DNA of 5,334 nucleotides from Thermaceae bacterium (GCA_026985615.1 JALSQD010000009.1:1-5334), one strand, 5' to 3'. Positions 1-5,334 are shown, counted from the first letter of the stretch. Made by a program: numbers and translations. Notes: generated by a model from the letters alone, not told the origin.

Positions 1-2
1 AA

Positions 3-659
3 GACTTCTACCGCGAGCTGACCGCCTGCCGCCGCTGTGAGCGGCTCGCGGCCTGGCGCGAGGAAGTAGGGCGAAAAAAGCGCCGGGCTTACCTGGACGA
101 GGTTTACTGGGCCAAACCGGTGCCCGGTTTCGGCGACCCCGCCGCGCGGCTGCTGATCTTCGGCCTGGCCCCCGGAGCGCACGGCTCCAACCGTACCGGA
201 CGCATGTTCACCGGCGACGCCTCGGGCGACTTCCTCTACCCCGCCCTGTGGCGGGCAGGGCTCGCCAACCGGCCCCGCTCGGAACGCCCGGGCGACGGGC
301 TCGAGCTGTTCGGGGTCTACATCACCGCGGCGGTGCGCTGCGCACCCCCGGGCAACAAGCCCACCCGCGCCGAATTCGCCGCCTGCAGCCTCTGGACCGC
401 TCGGGAGCTGGCGCTTCTCCCGGAGGTCCGGGTCTACCTGGCCCTGGGCCGGCTCGCCCACGACGCCCTGCTCGAGCTGCACGGCCTGGTAAAAGCGCGC
501 TTCCCCTTCGCCCACGGCGCCGAGCACGCGCTTCCGGGTGGACGGGTGCTGCAGGACAGCTACCACGTGAGCCGCCAGAACACCCAGACCGGCCGGCTCA
601 CCGCGGCCATGTTCGACGCGGTCCTCGCCCGCGCGAAGGCGCTCGCAGGAATCGGCTAG
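3..659 (+). CDS. Uracil-DNA glycosylase, family 5 (UDGb-like, Fe-S), 5' end cut off
   Basis: This enzyme removes uracil (and in family 5 also some other deaminated bases) from DNA, starting base-excision repair in the cytoplasm. The frame is open from base 3, giving 218 visible residues, so only a short N-terminal piece is probably missing. Counting from the first visible codon, a CxxC pair lies at residues 9 and 12, and further cysteines at 113 (AVRCAPPGNKP) and 128; these four fit the [4Fe-4S] cluster of family 4/5 enzymes. Motif 1 is GLAPGAHGSNRTGRMFTGD (54-72). It has Ala where family 4 has the acidic GEAPG residue, which points to family 5. The second active-site motif is YHVSRQNTQTGRL (187-199), with HVS rather than the common HPS. 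A GTG at 120 could be taken as a start, but it would discard the conserved CxxC region, so I reject it. The stop is TAG at 657-659 and the HD gene follows one base later, probably co-transcribed. Confidence 0.92.
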   Translation, partial: DFYRELTACRRCERLAAWREEVGRKKRRAYLDEVYWAKPVPGFGDPAARLLIFGLAPGAHGSNRTGRMFTGDASGDFLYPALWRAGLANRPRSERPGDGLELFGVYITAAVRCAPPGNKPTRAEFAACSLWTARELALLPEVRVYLALGRLAHDALLELHGLVKARFPFAHGAEHALPGGRVLQDSYHVSRQNTQTGRLTAAMFDAVLARAKALAGIG

Positions 660-660
660 C

Positions 661-1143
661 ATGACCCTCGTCAGCAAGAAGCGCCTCGTACGGCTCGCCA
701 AGGGCTTCTTTCCCACCCTCTGCCGCCCCGACGATCCCTGGGCGCTGGCGCGCCTGGCCCCCGACGAGGCCGCGCTTTACCGGGCCATGGACGTACGCGA
801 CCGCGAGCACGCGGTGGCCGTGGCCAAGCAACTGCTGGCGCGCTGGCCCGACGCCCCCGACTGCGCCGTGCGCGCCGCCCTGGTCCACGACGCAGGCAAG
901 GCGGTCCGCCCCTACATCGTCTGGGAACGCGTCCTCACCGCGCTCTTCGAACGCTGGGCGCCGGAGGTGGAACCCTACCCTCTGCGCGGGGGGCTGACCG
1001 GTGCCTGGCAGGTGCGGCGGCACCACCCGCGCTATGCGGCCGACCGCATCGCCGATCCCTGCGTGGCCCGCATCGTTGGCGAACACCATGCCGGGACGAG
1101 CCCCTGGGCAGCGCGCCTGCGGGAAATCGACGCCGGGTTCTAG
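661..1143 (+). CDS. Small HD-domain metal-dependent phosphohydrolase
   Basis: This is a 160-residue single-domain protein of the HD/HDIG superfamily, which hydrolyses phosphate esters (often nucleotides) using bound metal ions. Visible candidate metal ligands are His50 (DREHAV), His76-Asp77 in VHDAGK (a close match to the HDIGK signature), His121-His122 (RRHHPRYAADRI), His142-His143 (GEHHAG) and Asp157 near the C-terminus (LREIDAGF). The order H...HD...HH...HH...D resembles HD proteins with two or more metals. It has no signal peptide or membrane segment, so it is presumably cytoplasmic. The ATG starts one base after the upstream glycosylase stop, with AGGA at 647-650 as a modest ribosome binding site, so translational coupling is likely. 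The pairing with a uracil-DNA glycosylase would fit nucleotide-pool cleaning or repair, but that is inference and the substrate cannot be read from the sequence. The stop codon overlaps that of the convergent regulator gene. Confidence 0.85.
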   Translation: MTLVSKKRLVRLAKGFFPTLCRPDDPWALARLAPDEAALYRAMDVRDREHAVAVAKQLLARWPDAPDCAVRAALVHDAGKAVRPYIVWERVLTALFERWAPEVEPYPLRGGLTGAWQVRRHHPRYAADRIADPCVARIVGEHHAGTSPWAARLREIDAGF

Positions 1144-2930
1144 GCCGAGACCCGCGCCAACCCGGCCTCCTCCGCTGCACCGCGCACGCGGTAGACATCG
1201 AGGCTGAACTCCACCACCGCGCGCTCGGCGTCGCTGGTGAACCGCAGCTTCTGCCCCTGCGGCACCACGACCCAGACCTCGAACCGGCGCACCGGCAGCA
1301 GGGTCGCGCCGCTTAGCCGCACCTCGCGGTTCACCGGCGCGAAGATCACCAGCGGCCTCCGCCCCACCTGGAGCACCAGCGGCCTCCGCTCGCCGTCCAG
1401 CCCGATGCCCAGCACGTTCTCCACGTAACCCCGGCCCCTGAGCCGGATCAGGACCGGCTCGTCGGCTCCCGGGAAGACCAGCTCGTTGTCGCGGTACGGC
1501 GGGCCGTTGCGGACGAAGTAGAACCGCTTGTCGTACACCCCCCAGCCGTCGCCGCGCATCTCGGGGGGTTCGGAAAAAACCTCCTCGAGGGGTTCGAGTC
1601 CCGCGACCTGCGGAGCGCCCCCAGCGTCGTCGCCCTTTTCGAGGCCCCACACCGCTCGTGCCCAGGGCGACAGGTTCTCCGGCGGCTCGATGGAACGGCG
1701 CTCCGGGTCGGCCGCGAGTTCGTGGTGGTAGCGCGCGATCAGGTCCCCTTTCGCCGCGAAGTACCGCGCTGCGGCCCGGTGATATTCCGCGCGCCGCCCC
1801 GGCTGGAGCGCCTGGTAAAGCACGCGCCGAGCGGGCTCGCTGGCGAAGTACCAGTCGTCGTCGTAGGCAAGCCAGCCGCGCCGCTCCAGCTCGTCCAGGT
1901 GTTCGTGCGCCTCCAGCGCTTCGATCAAGCCGTCGGAGAGGGTGCCCGGGTGCACCGACAGGCGCTCGAGCGCCAGACGCGCGGGGTAGCTGAGGAAGCG
2001 GCTCTCCCGCTGGTAGGCGGCGCGAACCTGCTGGGGCAGCGGCAGCTCCTCCTGCCCGGAACGGTAAAGCTCGAGAAGGTGCTTCAGGTGGGCGGCGTCG
2101 CCGCCCGAGCGCAGGTAGATCTCCGCCGCACGCTCGAAGGGAAGGTCCTGCAGGGGGCCCTCGACGACCGCCGGCCAGGAAAGGGGTTTCAGGGTCACGA
2201 AGCGCGCGCGGTCCGCGGGCCACTGGGCCCGCAGCTCGAGCAAGGTGCTGTGGTCCTCGCCAAAAGGGGCGGTGGGCAGGATCCAGACCGACTTGTCGTC
2301 CTTGAGCACCTTCTTGACCTGGGCCTCCGTCTGCGGAAGCGGCAGGTAGCGCACCGCGGTGGCGCCCCCCTCGACGCCTTCGATGAAGGGGAGGCCCATC
2401 TCGCGCGCCAGCTGCAGCGCGAAGGTCTTGAAGCCGGCGAGGGGGCTGCCCTTGACGATGAGCAGGAACGGCGGGTCGATCTCGCGGGCCAGCTCCGAGG
2501 CCTGGGCGTGAATCTGCTCGGCAGGCTGCTCGTCGACCTGGGTGGTGCGCCCGCGCAGGCCCGCCAGCCACTCACGGAAACTGTCCGAGACGCGCTCCAA
2601 ACCCTCCAGGATCTGACCCGTGCGCGGAGTGGTGTCGAGGACGATGCCCGGGGGCAGCACCAGCGGATCGCGGCGGCCCTCGAAGGCCACGATGCCCAGT
2701 TTGCGAAGCGTGTGCCGAAGTTCGTGCAACTCGACTCTGAGGTTCTGGCGCGCGCTGGCATGCTCCCAGAGCAACTCGGCCATGGCCGCGCGGCTGATCG
2801 GGCCCTCGATGGCCAGGTAGTAAAGGATGGCCAGGGACTTGTTCCGTAGCGGAACCCGCTTGCCGTCCACGTACAGCCCCGCGGCGCCGAACAGGGTAAG
2901 TTGCGCGATAGCCGATTGAATTTGCGCCAT
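1140..2930 (-). CDS. SARP-like transcriptional regulator with degenerate P-loop and beta-rich C-terminal domain
   Basis: This 596-residue protein is probably a cytoplasmic DNA-binding regulator of the divergent secreted-protein operon. Residues about 9-98 form an OmpR/SARP-type winged helix: LTLFG, then DGKRVPLRNKSLAILYYLA, with a recognition helix around ARQNLRVELHELRHTLRKLG. Residues 108-130 (ILEGLER...FREWLAGLRGR) match the start of a BTAD domain, but the usual TPR-like remainder is missing. Residues about 153-410 look like a STAND/AAA-type segment. Its Walker A equivalent, KGSPLAGFKT (160-169), carries an extra Phe inside GxxxxGK[ST], and I see no convincing Walker B, so ATP binding is doubtful. 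Residues about 455-585 are predicted beta-rich (VEVWVVVP-like strands) and I do not recognise them; a ligand-sensing role is possible. The ATG at 2930 is chosen because GGAGG lies 6 nt upstream and the winged helix begins directly after it. A longer TTG start at 3008 would run through the operator repeats. Confidence 0.85.
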   Translation of the reverse strand: MAQIQSAIAQLTLFGAAGLYVDGKRVPLRNKSLAILYYLAIEGPISRAAMAELLWEHASARQNLRVELHELRHTLRKLGIVAFEGRRDPLVLPPGIVLDTTPRTGQILEGLERVSDSFREWLAGLRGRTTQVDEQPAEQIHAQASELAREIDPPFLLIVKGSPLAGFKTFALQLAREMGLPFIEGVEGGATAVRYLPLPQTEAQVKKVLKDDKSVWILPTAPFGEDHSTLLELRAQWPADRARFVTLKPLSWPAVVEGPLQDLPFERAAEIYLRSGGDAAHLKHLLELYRSGQEELPLPQQVRAAYQRESRFLSYPARLALERLSVHPGTLSDGLIEALEAHEHLDELERRGWLAYDDDWYFASEPARRVLYQALQPGRRAEYHRAAARYFAAKGDLIARYHHELAADPERRSIEPPENLSPWARAVWGLEKGDDAGGAPQVAGLEPLEEVFSEPPEMRGDGWGVYDKRFYFVRNGPPYRDNELVFPGADEPVLIRLRGRGYVENVLGIGLDGERRPLVLQVGRRPLVIFAPVNREVRLSGATLLPVRRFEVWVVVPQGQKLRFTSDAERAVVEFSLDVYRVRGAAEEAGLARVSA

Positions 2931-2934
2931 ACAA

Positions 2935-2941
2935 TCCCTCC
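2935..2941 (-). promoter_or_regulatory. Shine-Dalgarno site of the regulator gene
   Basis: On the minus strand the sequence GGAGGGA lies upstream of the ATG at 2930, with 6 nt between GGAGGG and the ATG. It is a near-perfect anti-16S match at good spacing, and it decides the start in favour of the MAQIQS N-terminus over longer in-frame starts. Confidence 0.8.
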
Positions 2942-2957
2942 GAATGCACGGATAAAA

Positions 2958-3063
2958 CGTTAACCGAAGCGTTAATTCGGCGTTAAGAAGTCCGCGGTCG
3001 TTAACCAAATCGATAACGCTACGTTGCTTCGCTCTGTCTCTTACAGCTTACCTCGACTTAACG
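2958..3063. repeat. CGTTAA repeat cluster, candidate operators of the SARP-like regulator
   Basis: Exact CGTTAA occurs at 2958-2963, 2970-2975, 2981-2986 and 2999-3004 in direct orientation, and once inverted (TTAACG) at 3058-3063. Start-to-start distances are 12, 11 and 18 bp. SARP and OmpR-type winged-helix proteins bind direct repeats of 6-7 bp about 11 bp apart on one DNA face, so the first three copies have the expected geometry. Two copies extend to the palindrome GTTAAC. The direct cluster lies 28-74 bp upstream of the regulator start, suggesting autoregulation. The lone inverted copy sits where a -35 box of the operon could be. Binding by this particular regulator is inferred from proximity and domain type. 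Confidence 0.6.
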
Positions 3064-3086
3064 GCCAAACGTGTGACGGCCATTAG
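3058..3086 (+). promoter_or_regulatory. Weak candidate promoter of the secreted-protein operon
   Basis: TTAACG (3058-3063, 4 of 6 matches to TTGACA) and CATTAG (3081-3086, 3 of 6 matches to TATAAT) are 17 bp apart and would start transcription near 3093, giving a leader of roughly 90 nt. The matches are poor and this is only the best-spaced pair I found; the -35 hexamer coincides with the inverted CGTTAA copy. Confidence 0.2.
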
Positions 3087-3105
3087 AGTGAGCATCAAGA
3101 GAGAG

Positions 3106-3113
3106 GGAGGTGA
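3106..3113 (+). other. Orphan Shine-Dalgarno-like sequence in the operon leader
   Basis: GGAGGTGA is a full 8-base anti-16S match within a purine-rich run, but no ATG, GTG or TTG follows at 4-12 nt. A GTG at 3110-3112 inside the motif opens a ten-codon frame ending at TAG 3140-3142, which is too close to the motif to use it. It may be a ribosome standby site, a leader mRNA element or chance. Confidence 0.35.
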
Positions 3114-3172
3114 GGAAACTTAGACGGAACGATTCACTGTAGGCTCTAGACCCCAAGACTGCGTTATGAATT

Positions 3173-3177
3173 GGAGG
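3173..3177 (+). promoter_or_regulatory. Shine-Dalgarno site of the first secreted-protein gene
   Basis: GGAGG lies 5 nt before the ATG at 3183. It excludes the in-frame TTG at 3171, which would overlap the site itself and add four charged residues to the signal peptide. Confidence 0.85.
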
Positions 3178-3182
3178 ACCGC

Positions 3183-4052
3183 ATGAACAAGAAGTGGATT
3201 GTCGCTTCTCTATTTGCCGTGGCGGCGTTCGCCTTCGCCCAGACGCCCGTGATCGGGCCCACCGACGAGGGCGCGGACGCCGTGGACAAGGGCGCCGACA
3301 GCGCCAGCGTGAACCAGACGGTCAAGCTGATCCTGCCGCAGGCGACCGCGCTGCACCTCAGCACCACCACGCTCACCTTCGACCTGAGCGCGCTCGACGG
3401 GTCGGGTTGGCCCCACGCCTCGGACCCGCTCGCAAGCGACGCGACGATCGCCTGCGTCTATGCGAAGGGCCCCGATGCTACCAAGCAGCTCGGCGATACT
3501 TTCTGGAGCCAGACCCAGGTCCTGCCCGGAGGAACGTTCTACAGCCCCACCACCTGGCCCGAGATTGCAATCGAGGGAGGCGGCGTCGTCGACTCCTACC
3601 CACCGATCGAGATCGGGGACGACGGTGAACTGATCGAAGGTTCGAAGGGCTACTTCGTCTGTTACAAGACCTTCGTCCTCCAGCTCTTCTCGAACTGGAG
3701 CTACTGGGACCTGACCGCCAACCGCAACGACCTGGACGACGAGTACCCCAGCATCGAACACCTCTACATCCAGGGCAACACCTGCTACAGCTTCGCCAAC
3801 AACAAGGCGACGGGGCTGTACGACTTGCCCGACGGGGCGACCCGCCACCTGATCCCCAAGAGCCTCAACTTCGGGCCCACGGGCGACCAGGTACTGGGGA
3901 ACAACATTCCCGAAAGCTGCAAGAACAAGAGCTGGCTCGACACCCTGATCGTGGTGGCCGTGAAGATCAACTCGGACACCTGGGGCGAGAGCCGCGCCGA
4001 CCTGACCTACACCCTGCAGTCCGCCGACGTGCAGTTCGGCACCCCTCAATAG
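3183..4052 (+). CDS. Secreted beta-rich protein, candidate structural subunit of a surface structure
   Basis: I do not recognise a named family. The 289-residue protein starts with a clear signal peptide: MNKK, a hydrophobic stretch, then AFAFA with probable cleavage after Ala19. The mature part has an acidic linker (about 25-42), then mainly alternating hydrophobic/polar stretches typical of beta strands, and many Trp, Tyr, Asn and Thr. Four cysteines remain after cleavage (91, 160, 201, 246), enough for two disulfides in the periplasm or outside the cell. Two segments align with the partial protein encoded from 4984: ILPQATALHLSTTTLTFDL (50-68) and the stretch around LQLFSNWSYWDL (167-178). 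It has no transmembrane anchor, LPXTG motif or type IV prepilin motif. It is first in an operon with a PapD-like chaperone and behind a divergent regulator, so a chaperone-assisted fimbrial or coat subunit is a reasonable inference. Another secreted role cannot be excluded. Confidence 0.75.
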   Translation: MNKKWIVASLFAVAAFAFAQTPVIGPTDEGADAVDKGADSASVNQTVKLILPQATALHLSTTTLTFDLSALDGSGWPHASDPLASDATIACVYAKGPDATKQLGDTFWSQTQVLPGGTFYSPTTWPEIAIEGGGVVDSYPPIEIGDDGELIEGSKGYFVCYKTFVLQLFSNWSYWDLTANRNDLDDEYPSIEHLYIQGNTCYSFANNKATGLYDLPDGATRHLIPKSLNFGPTGDQVLGNNIPESCKNKSWLDTLIVVAVKINSDTWGESRADLTYTLQSADVQFGTPQ

Positions 4053-4062
4053 CATCCTTTGC

Positions 4063-4092
4063 GGTAAGGTGGGGCCAGGGCCCCACCTTACC
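4063..4092 (+). terminator. Perfect intercistronic stem-loop, possible partial terminator or mRNA-processing element
   Basis: A 30-nt inverted repeat has arms GGTAAGGTGGGGCC and GGCCCCACCTTACC, 14 matching bases each around the centre AG (effectively a 13-bp stem with a CAGG loop). It lies 10 nt after the stop of the first secreted-protein gene and 17 nt before the chaperone ATG. No U-tract follows (the next bases are TGATTCTGG), so full intrinsic termination is doubtful. A partial terminator or 3'-end stabiliser that favours the first cistron fits better. The chaperone ribosome binding site at 4100-4104 is outside the stem. Confidence 0.6.
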
Positions 4093-4109
4093 TGATTCTG
4101 GAGGCAACC

Positions 4110-4973
4110 ATGCGCATACGGGCGATCGCACCGCTGCTCACCGTTCTCGCCGCCTGCATCGCCTCCCCCGCCTGGGCGCAGACCGCGGTGGCCATCGATC
4201 CACCGGCCACGATCTTCACCGCCCGGCCCGGGGAGGAAAAGACCGCCAGCATCCTGATCGCCAACCCCGGCGCCGAGCCGACGCGGGTGCGGGTTTCGTT
4301 GGGCGACTGGACGTACCAGCCCGACGGCCAGCCCGTCTACCTGGACCCCGGCAGCCTGCCCGAAAGCGCAAGTTCCTGGATCACGTTTTCGCCCGCCGAG
4401 TTCATGCTCGCGGGCCGCGAGAAAAAGATCGTTCGTTACACCATCAAGGTGCCGGAGGACGCCGCGGCGGGCACCCACTGGAGCGTGCTGTTCCTCCAGG
4501 GGGAAGACCCGAGCGCTCAGCCCGGCGCCAACATCGCCACCTTCAAGATCCGGGTGGCCCACACGATCTACGTCAACGTCCCCCCCATCGAGTGGGACGG
4601 CCAGATTTTGGGCATCGCCGCGGTACCACCCGACGAGCCCGACCAGCCGATCGCCATCGCCATCCAGTACGCCAACACCGGCAACGGCGCCTACGCGGTG
4701 ACGGGCCGGCTCGAGGTGCGCGACGCCGGCGGCAACGTCGTGGGCAAGGCCGAAATCGACCGGACCGTCGTGCTGCCCGGAGCGACCCGGGTGCTGCTCG
4801 CCAACTTTTTCGGACCCATCAAAAAAGGAGACTACGTTATCCTCGCGGTGCTCAACTACGGAAGCGAAACCGTGGACGTTGCGGGGCAGACGGTGGTAAG
4901 CCTTCCTTTCGACCTGGTCAAACCGGCTCCGGCTGCGAAATCGGAGCCCGAGACGCAACAGGGCACACCCTGA
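4110..4973 (+). CDS. PapD-like periplasmic chaperone (two Ig-like domains)
   Basis: This 287-residue exported protein probably holds secreted subunits in the periplasm before assembly. Residues 1-23 form a signal peptide ending AWA before QT; LAAC (13-16) inside it also matches a lipobox, so lipidation is possible. Residues about 26-130 resemble the N-terminal Ig domain of pilus chaperones: an opening strand PPATIFTARPGEEKTASILI, then WITFSPAEFMLAGREKKIVR and a strand ending GTHWSVLFLQ. Residues about 143-268 form a second beta domain (YVNVPP; QYANTGNGAYAVTGRLEVRD; VLPGATRVLLANFFGPIKKG). The tail 271-287 is Pro/Ala/Glu-rich and probably disordered. Length is a little above the usual 230-250 residues. 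GGAGG at 4100-4104 supports the ATG. The flanking genes encode related secreted proteins, which fits a chaperone with its clients. Family assignment rests on pattern, not a search; a generic Ig-like secreted protein is the main alternative. Confidence 0.68.
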   Translation: MRIRAIAPLLTVLAACIASPAWAQTAVAIDPPATIFTARPGEEKTASILIANPGAEPTRVRVSLGDWTYQPDGQPVYLDPGSLPESASSWITFSPAEFMLAGREKKIVRYTIKVPEDAAAGTHWSVLFLQGEDPSAQPGANIATFKIRVAHTIYVNVPPIEWDGQILGIAAVPPDEPDQPIAIAIQYANTGNGAYAVTGRLEVRDAGGNVVGKAEIDRTVVLPGATRVLLANFFGPIKKGDYVILAVLNYGSETVDVAGQTVVSLPFDLVKPAPAAKSEPETQQGTP

Positions 4974-4974
4974 C

Positions 4975-4979
4975 GGAGG
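4975..4979 (+). promoter_or_regulatory. Shine-Dalgarno site of the third operon gene
   Basis: GGAGG sits in the 10-nt gap between the chaperone stop (TGA 4971-4973) and the next ATG, 4 nt before it. The tight spacing points to translation coupled with the chaperone gene. Confidence 0.75.
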
Positions 4980-4983
4980 CGAA

Positions 4984-5334
4984 ATGAAACGTACCGTCCA
5001 AAACATCCTGGTCCTGCTCGTCCTGCTGGCGCCGATCGGCCACGCGCAGGCCACCTGGTTCGTGCAGGCGGTAATCCCCGAGGTGATCTCGGTGCGCACG
5101 CCCACCACCACGATCGGCTTCGAGCTGAACCTGCAGAACTACCCGCCGCCGAGCTTTCCGGCGCGTTACGCGGCCACCACCCCCGAGGACGGGGTTCTGC
5201 CCGTCCAGGTATTCGTCAACCAGCCCGGGGTCTGGAGCCTGCTGCTCGAGATCCCCGACCTGCTCGACGAGAGCGGCAACCGGCTCATCCCATCGGACCA
5301 GATCCTCTTCCGCGTCAACGAAGGCCCCTGGCTG
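4984..5334 (+). CDS. Second secreted beta-rich protein, paralogue-like to the 3183 gene product, 3' end cut off
   Basis: The frame is open from ATG 4984 to the window end, giving 117 residues. The N-terminus MKRTVQ, a leucine/valine-rich core and APIGHAQA form a signal peptide with likely cleavage after Ala23 (AQA before TW). The mature part is beta-like and proline-rich, with no cysteine in the visible portion. VIPEVISVRTPTTTIGFEL (30-48) lines up with ILPQATALHLSTTTLTFDL of the protein encoded from 3183. VQVFVNQPGVWSLLLEIPDL (74-93), followed by ILFRVNEG, lines up with its FVLQLFSNWSYWDL and HLYIQGN. This suggests a shared subunit-like fold, with the region between the two motifs much shorter here (about 25 residues against about 95). 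The gene follows the chaperone gene by 10 nt, so it probably encodes another chaperone client, for example a minor subunit or tip protein. I cannot name the family. Confidence 0.75.
   Translation, partial: MKRTVQNILVLLVLLAPIGHAQATWFVQAVIPEVISVRTPTTTIGFELNLQNYPPPSFPARYAATTPEDGVLPVQVFVNQPGVWSLLLEIPDLLDESGNRLIPSDQILFRVNEGPWL

Larger units (their letters stand above)
2931..3182. promoter_or_regulatory. Divergent intergenic control region between regulator and secreted-protein operon
   Basis: These 252 bp separate two divergent start codons and are visibly richer in A+T than the flanking genes. The left part (2958-3063) carries CGTTAA repeats. The right part (about 3085-3182) is a purine-rich leader for the plus-strand operon. 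Promoter assignments are weak. For the regulator, TTTTAT (minus strand, 2952-2957) is a possible -10 directly beside the first repeat, with no good -35 at 16-18 bp. For the operon, TTAACG at 3058-3063 and CATTAG at 3081-3086 are 17 bp apart. Poor core elements overlapped by repeats are what an activator-dependent promoter would show. I see no RNA gene, transposon end or convincing protein gene here. Confidence 0.75.

Noticed and set aside
120..659. GTG at 120 as the start of the glycosylase gene.
   Set aside because: The frame is open to the left edge and the upstream residues include the CxxC pair needed for the Fe-S cluster; the gene simply begins outside the window.
1179..1192. Short inverted repeat ACCGCG-CA-CGCGGT as a terminator for the glycosylase-HD operon.
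   Set aside because: A 6-bp stem with a 2-nt loop and no U-tract inside regulator coding sequence is expected by chance in GC-rich DNA.
598..2571. Long minus-strand open frame overlapping the regulator in another frame.
   Set aside because: Its translation is Arg/Gly/Ala/Pro-rich low-complexity sequence with no motif, typical of a GC-rich shadow frame, while the overlapping frame encodes a clear winged-helix protein.
1722..2849. Plus-strand 375-codon open frame antisense to the regulator.
   Set aside because: It lies fully inside the regulator gene on the opposite strand, has no good ribosome binding site and no recognisable domain; GC-rich codon use explains it.
2931..3008. N-terminal extension of the regulator from a TTG at 3008.
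   Set aside because: It would translate the operator repeats and the Shine-Dalgarno site of the ATG at 2930, and the extra residues show no relation to winged-helix regulators.
3110..3142. Ten-codon leader peptide starting at GTG 3110.
   Set aside because: The start codon lies inside the purine-rich motif that would have to serve as its ribosome binding site, and the peptide shows no codon run suggestive of attenuation.
3210..5111. Minus-strand 633-codon open frame across the secreted-protein operon.
   Set aside because: It is antisense to three genes with signal peptides and good ribosome binding sites, and it runs through the perfect hairpin and gene boundaries without any domain.
1..5334. 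CRISPR array, tRNA, rRNA, transposon ends or attachment sites.
   Set aside because: I saw no regularly spaced long repeats, cloverleaf-like sequence, rRNA signature, transposase motif or flanking target duplication.

Overview
This GC-rich window, with very dense coding and short intergenic gaps, looks like bacterial chromosome, most likely from a diderm thermophile of the Deinococcota (Thermus/Oceanithermus-like). The evidence is indirect: a four-cysteine Fe-S uracil-DNA glycosylase of the Thermus/actinobacterial 'UDGb' type, a SARP-like regulator, and secreted proteins accompanied by a PapD-like periplasmic chaperone. No marker gene fixes the genus.

Layout. (1) Positions 3-1143, plus strand: the nearly complete 3' part of a family-5 uracil-DNA glycosylase gene, then one base later a small HD-domain phosphohydrolase gene. 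(2) Positions 1140-2930, minus strand: a 596-residue transcriptional regulator with an N-terminal SARP/OmpR-type winged helix, a shortened BTAD-like segment, a degenerate P-loop ATPase-like middle and an unrecognised beta-rich C-terminal domain. It converges on the HD gene so tightly that the two stop codons share the four bases CTAG. (3) Positions 2931-3182: an AT-richer divergent control region with four direct copies and one inverted copy of CGTTAA, three of them 11-12 bp apart as expected for SARP-type operators. (4) Positions 3183-5334, plus strand: a probable operon of three exported proteins: a 289-residue cysteine-containing beta-rich protein, a 287-residue PapD-like chaperone, and a second beta-rich secreted protein cut by the window end. 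The two non-chaperone proteins share two aligned motifs and appear to be distant paralogues.

The working model (inference) is that the regulator binds the CGTTAA repeats and controls both itself and a chaperone-assisted surface structure, such as a pilus or coat of chaperone-usher type, whose subunits flank their chaperone. A perfect 14-bp inverted repeat between the first subunit gene and the chaperone gene could set a high subunit-to-chaperone ratio. No usher gene is visible; if the model holds, one may lie past the right edge.
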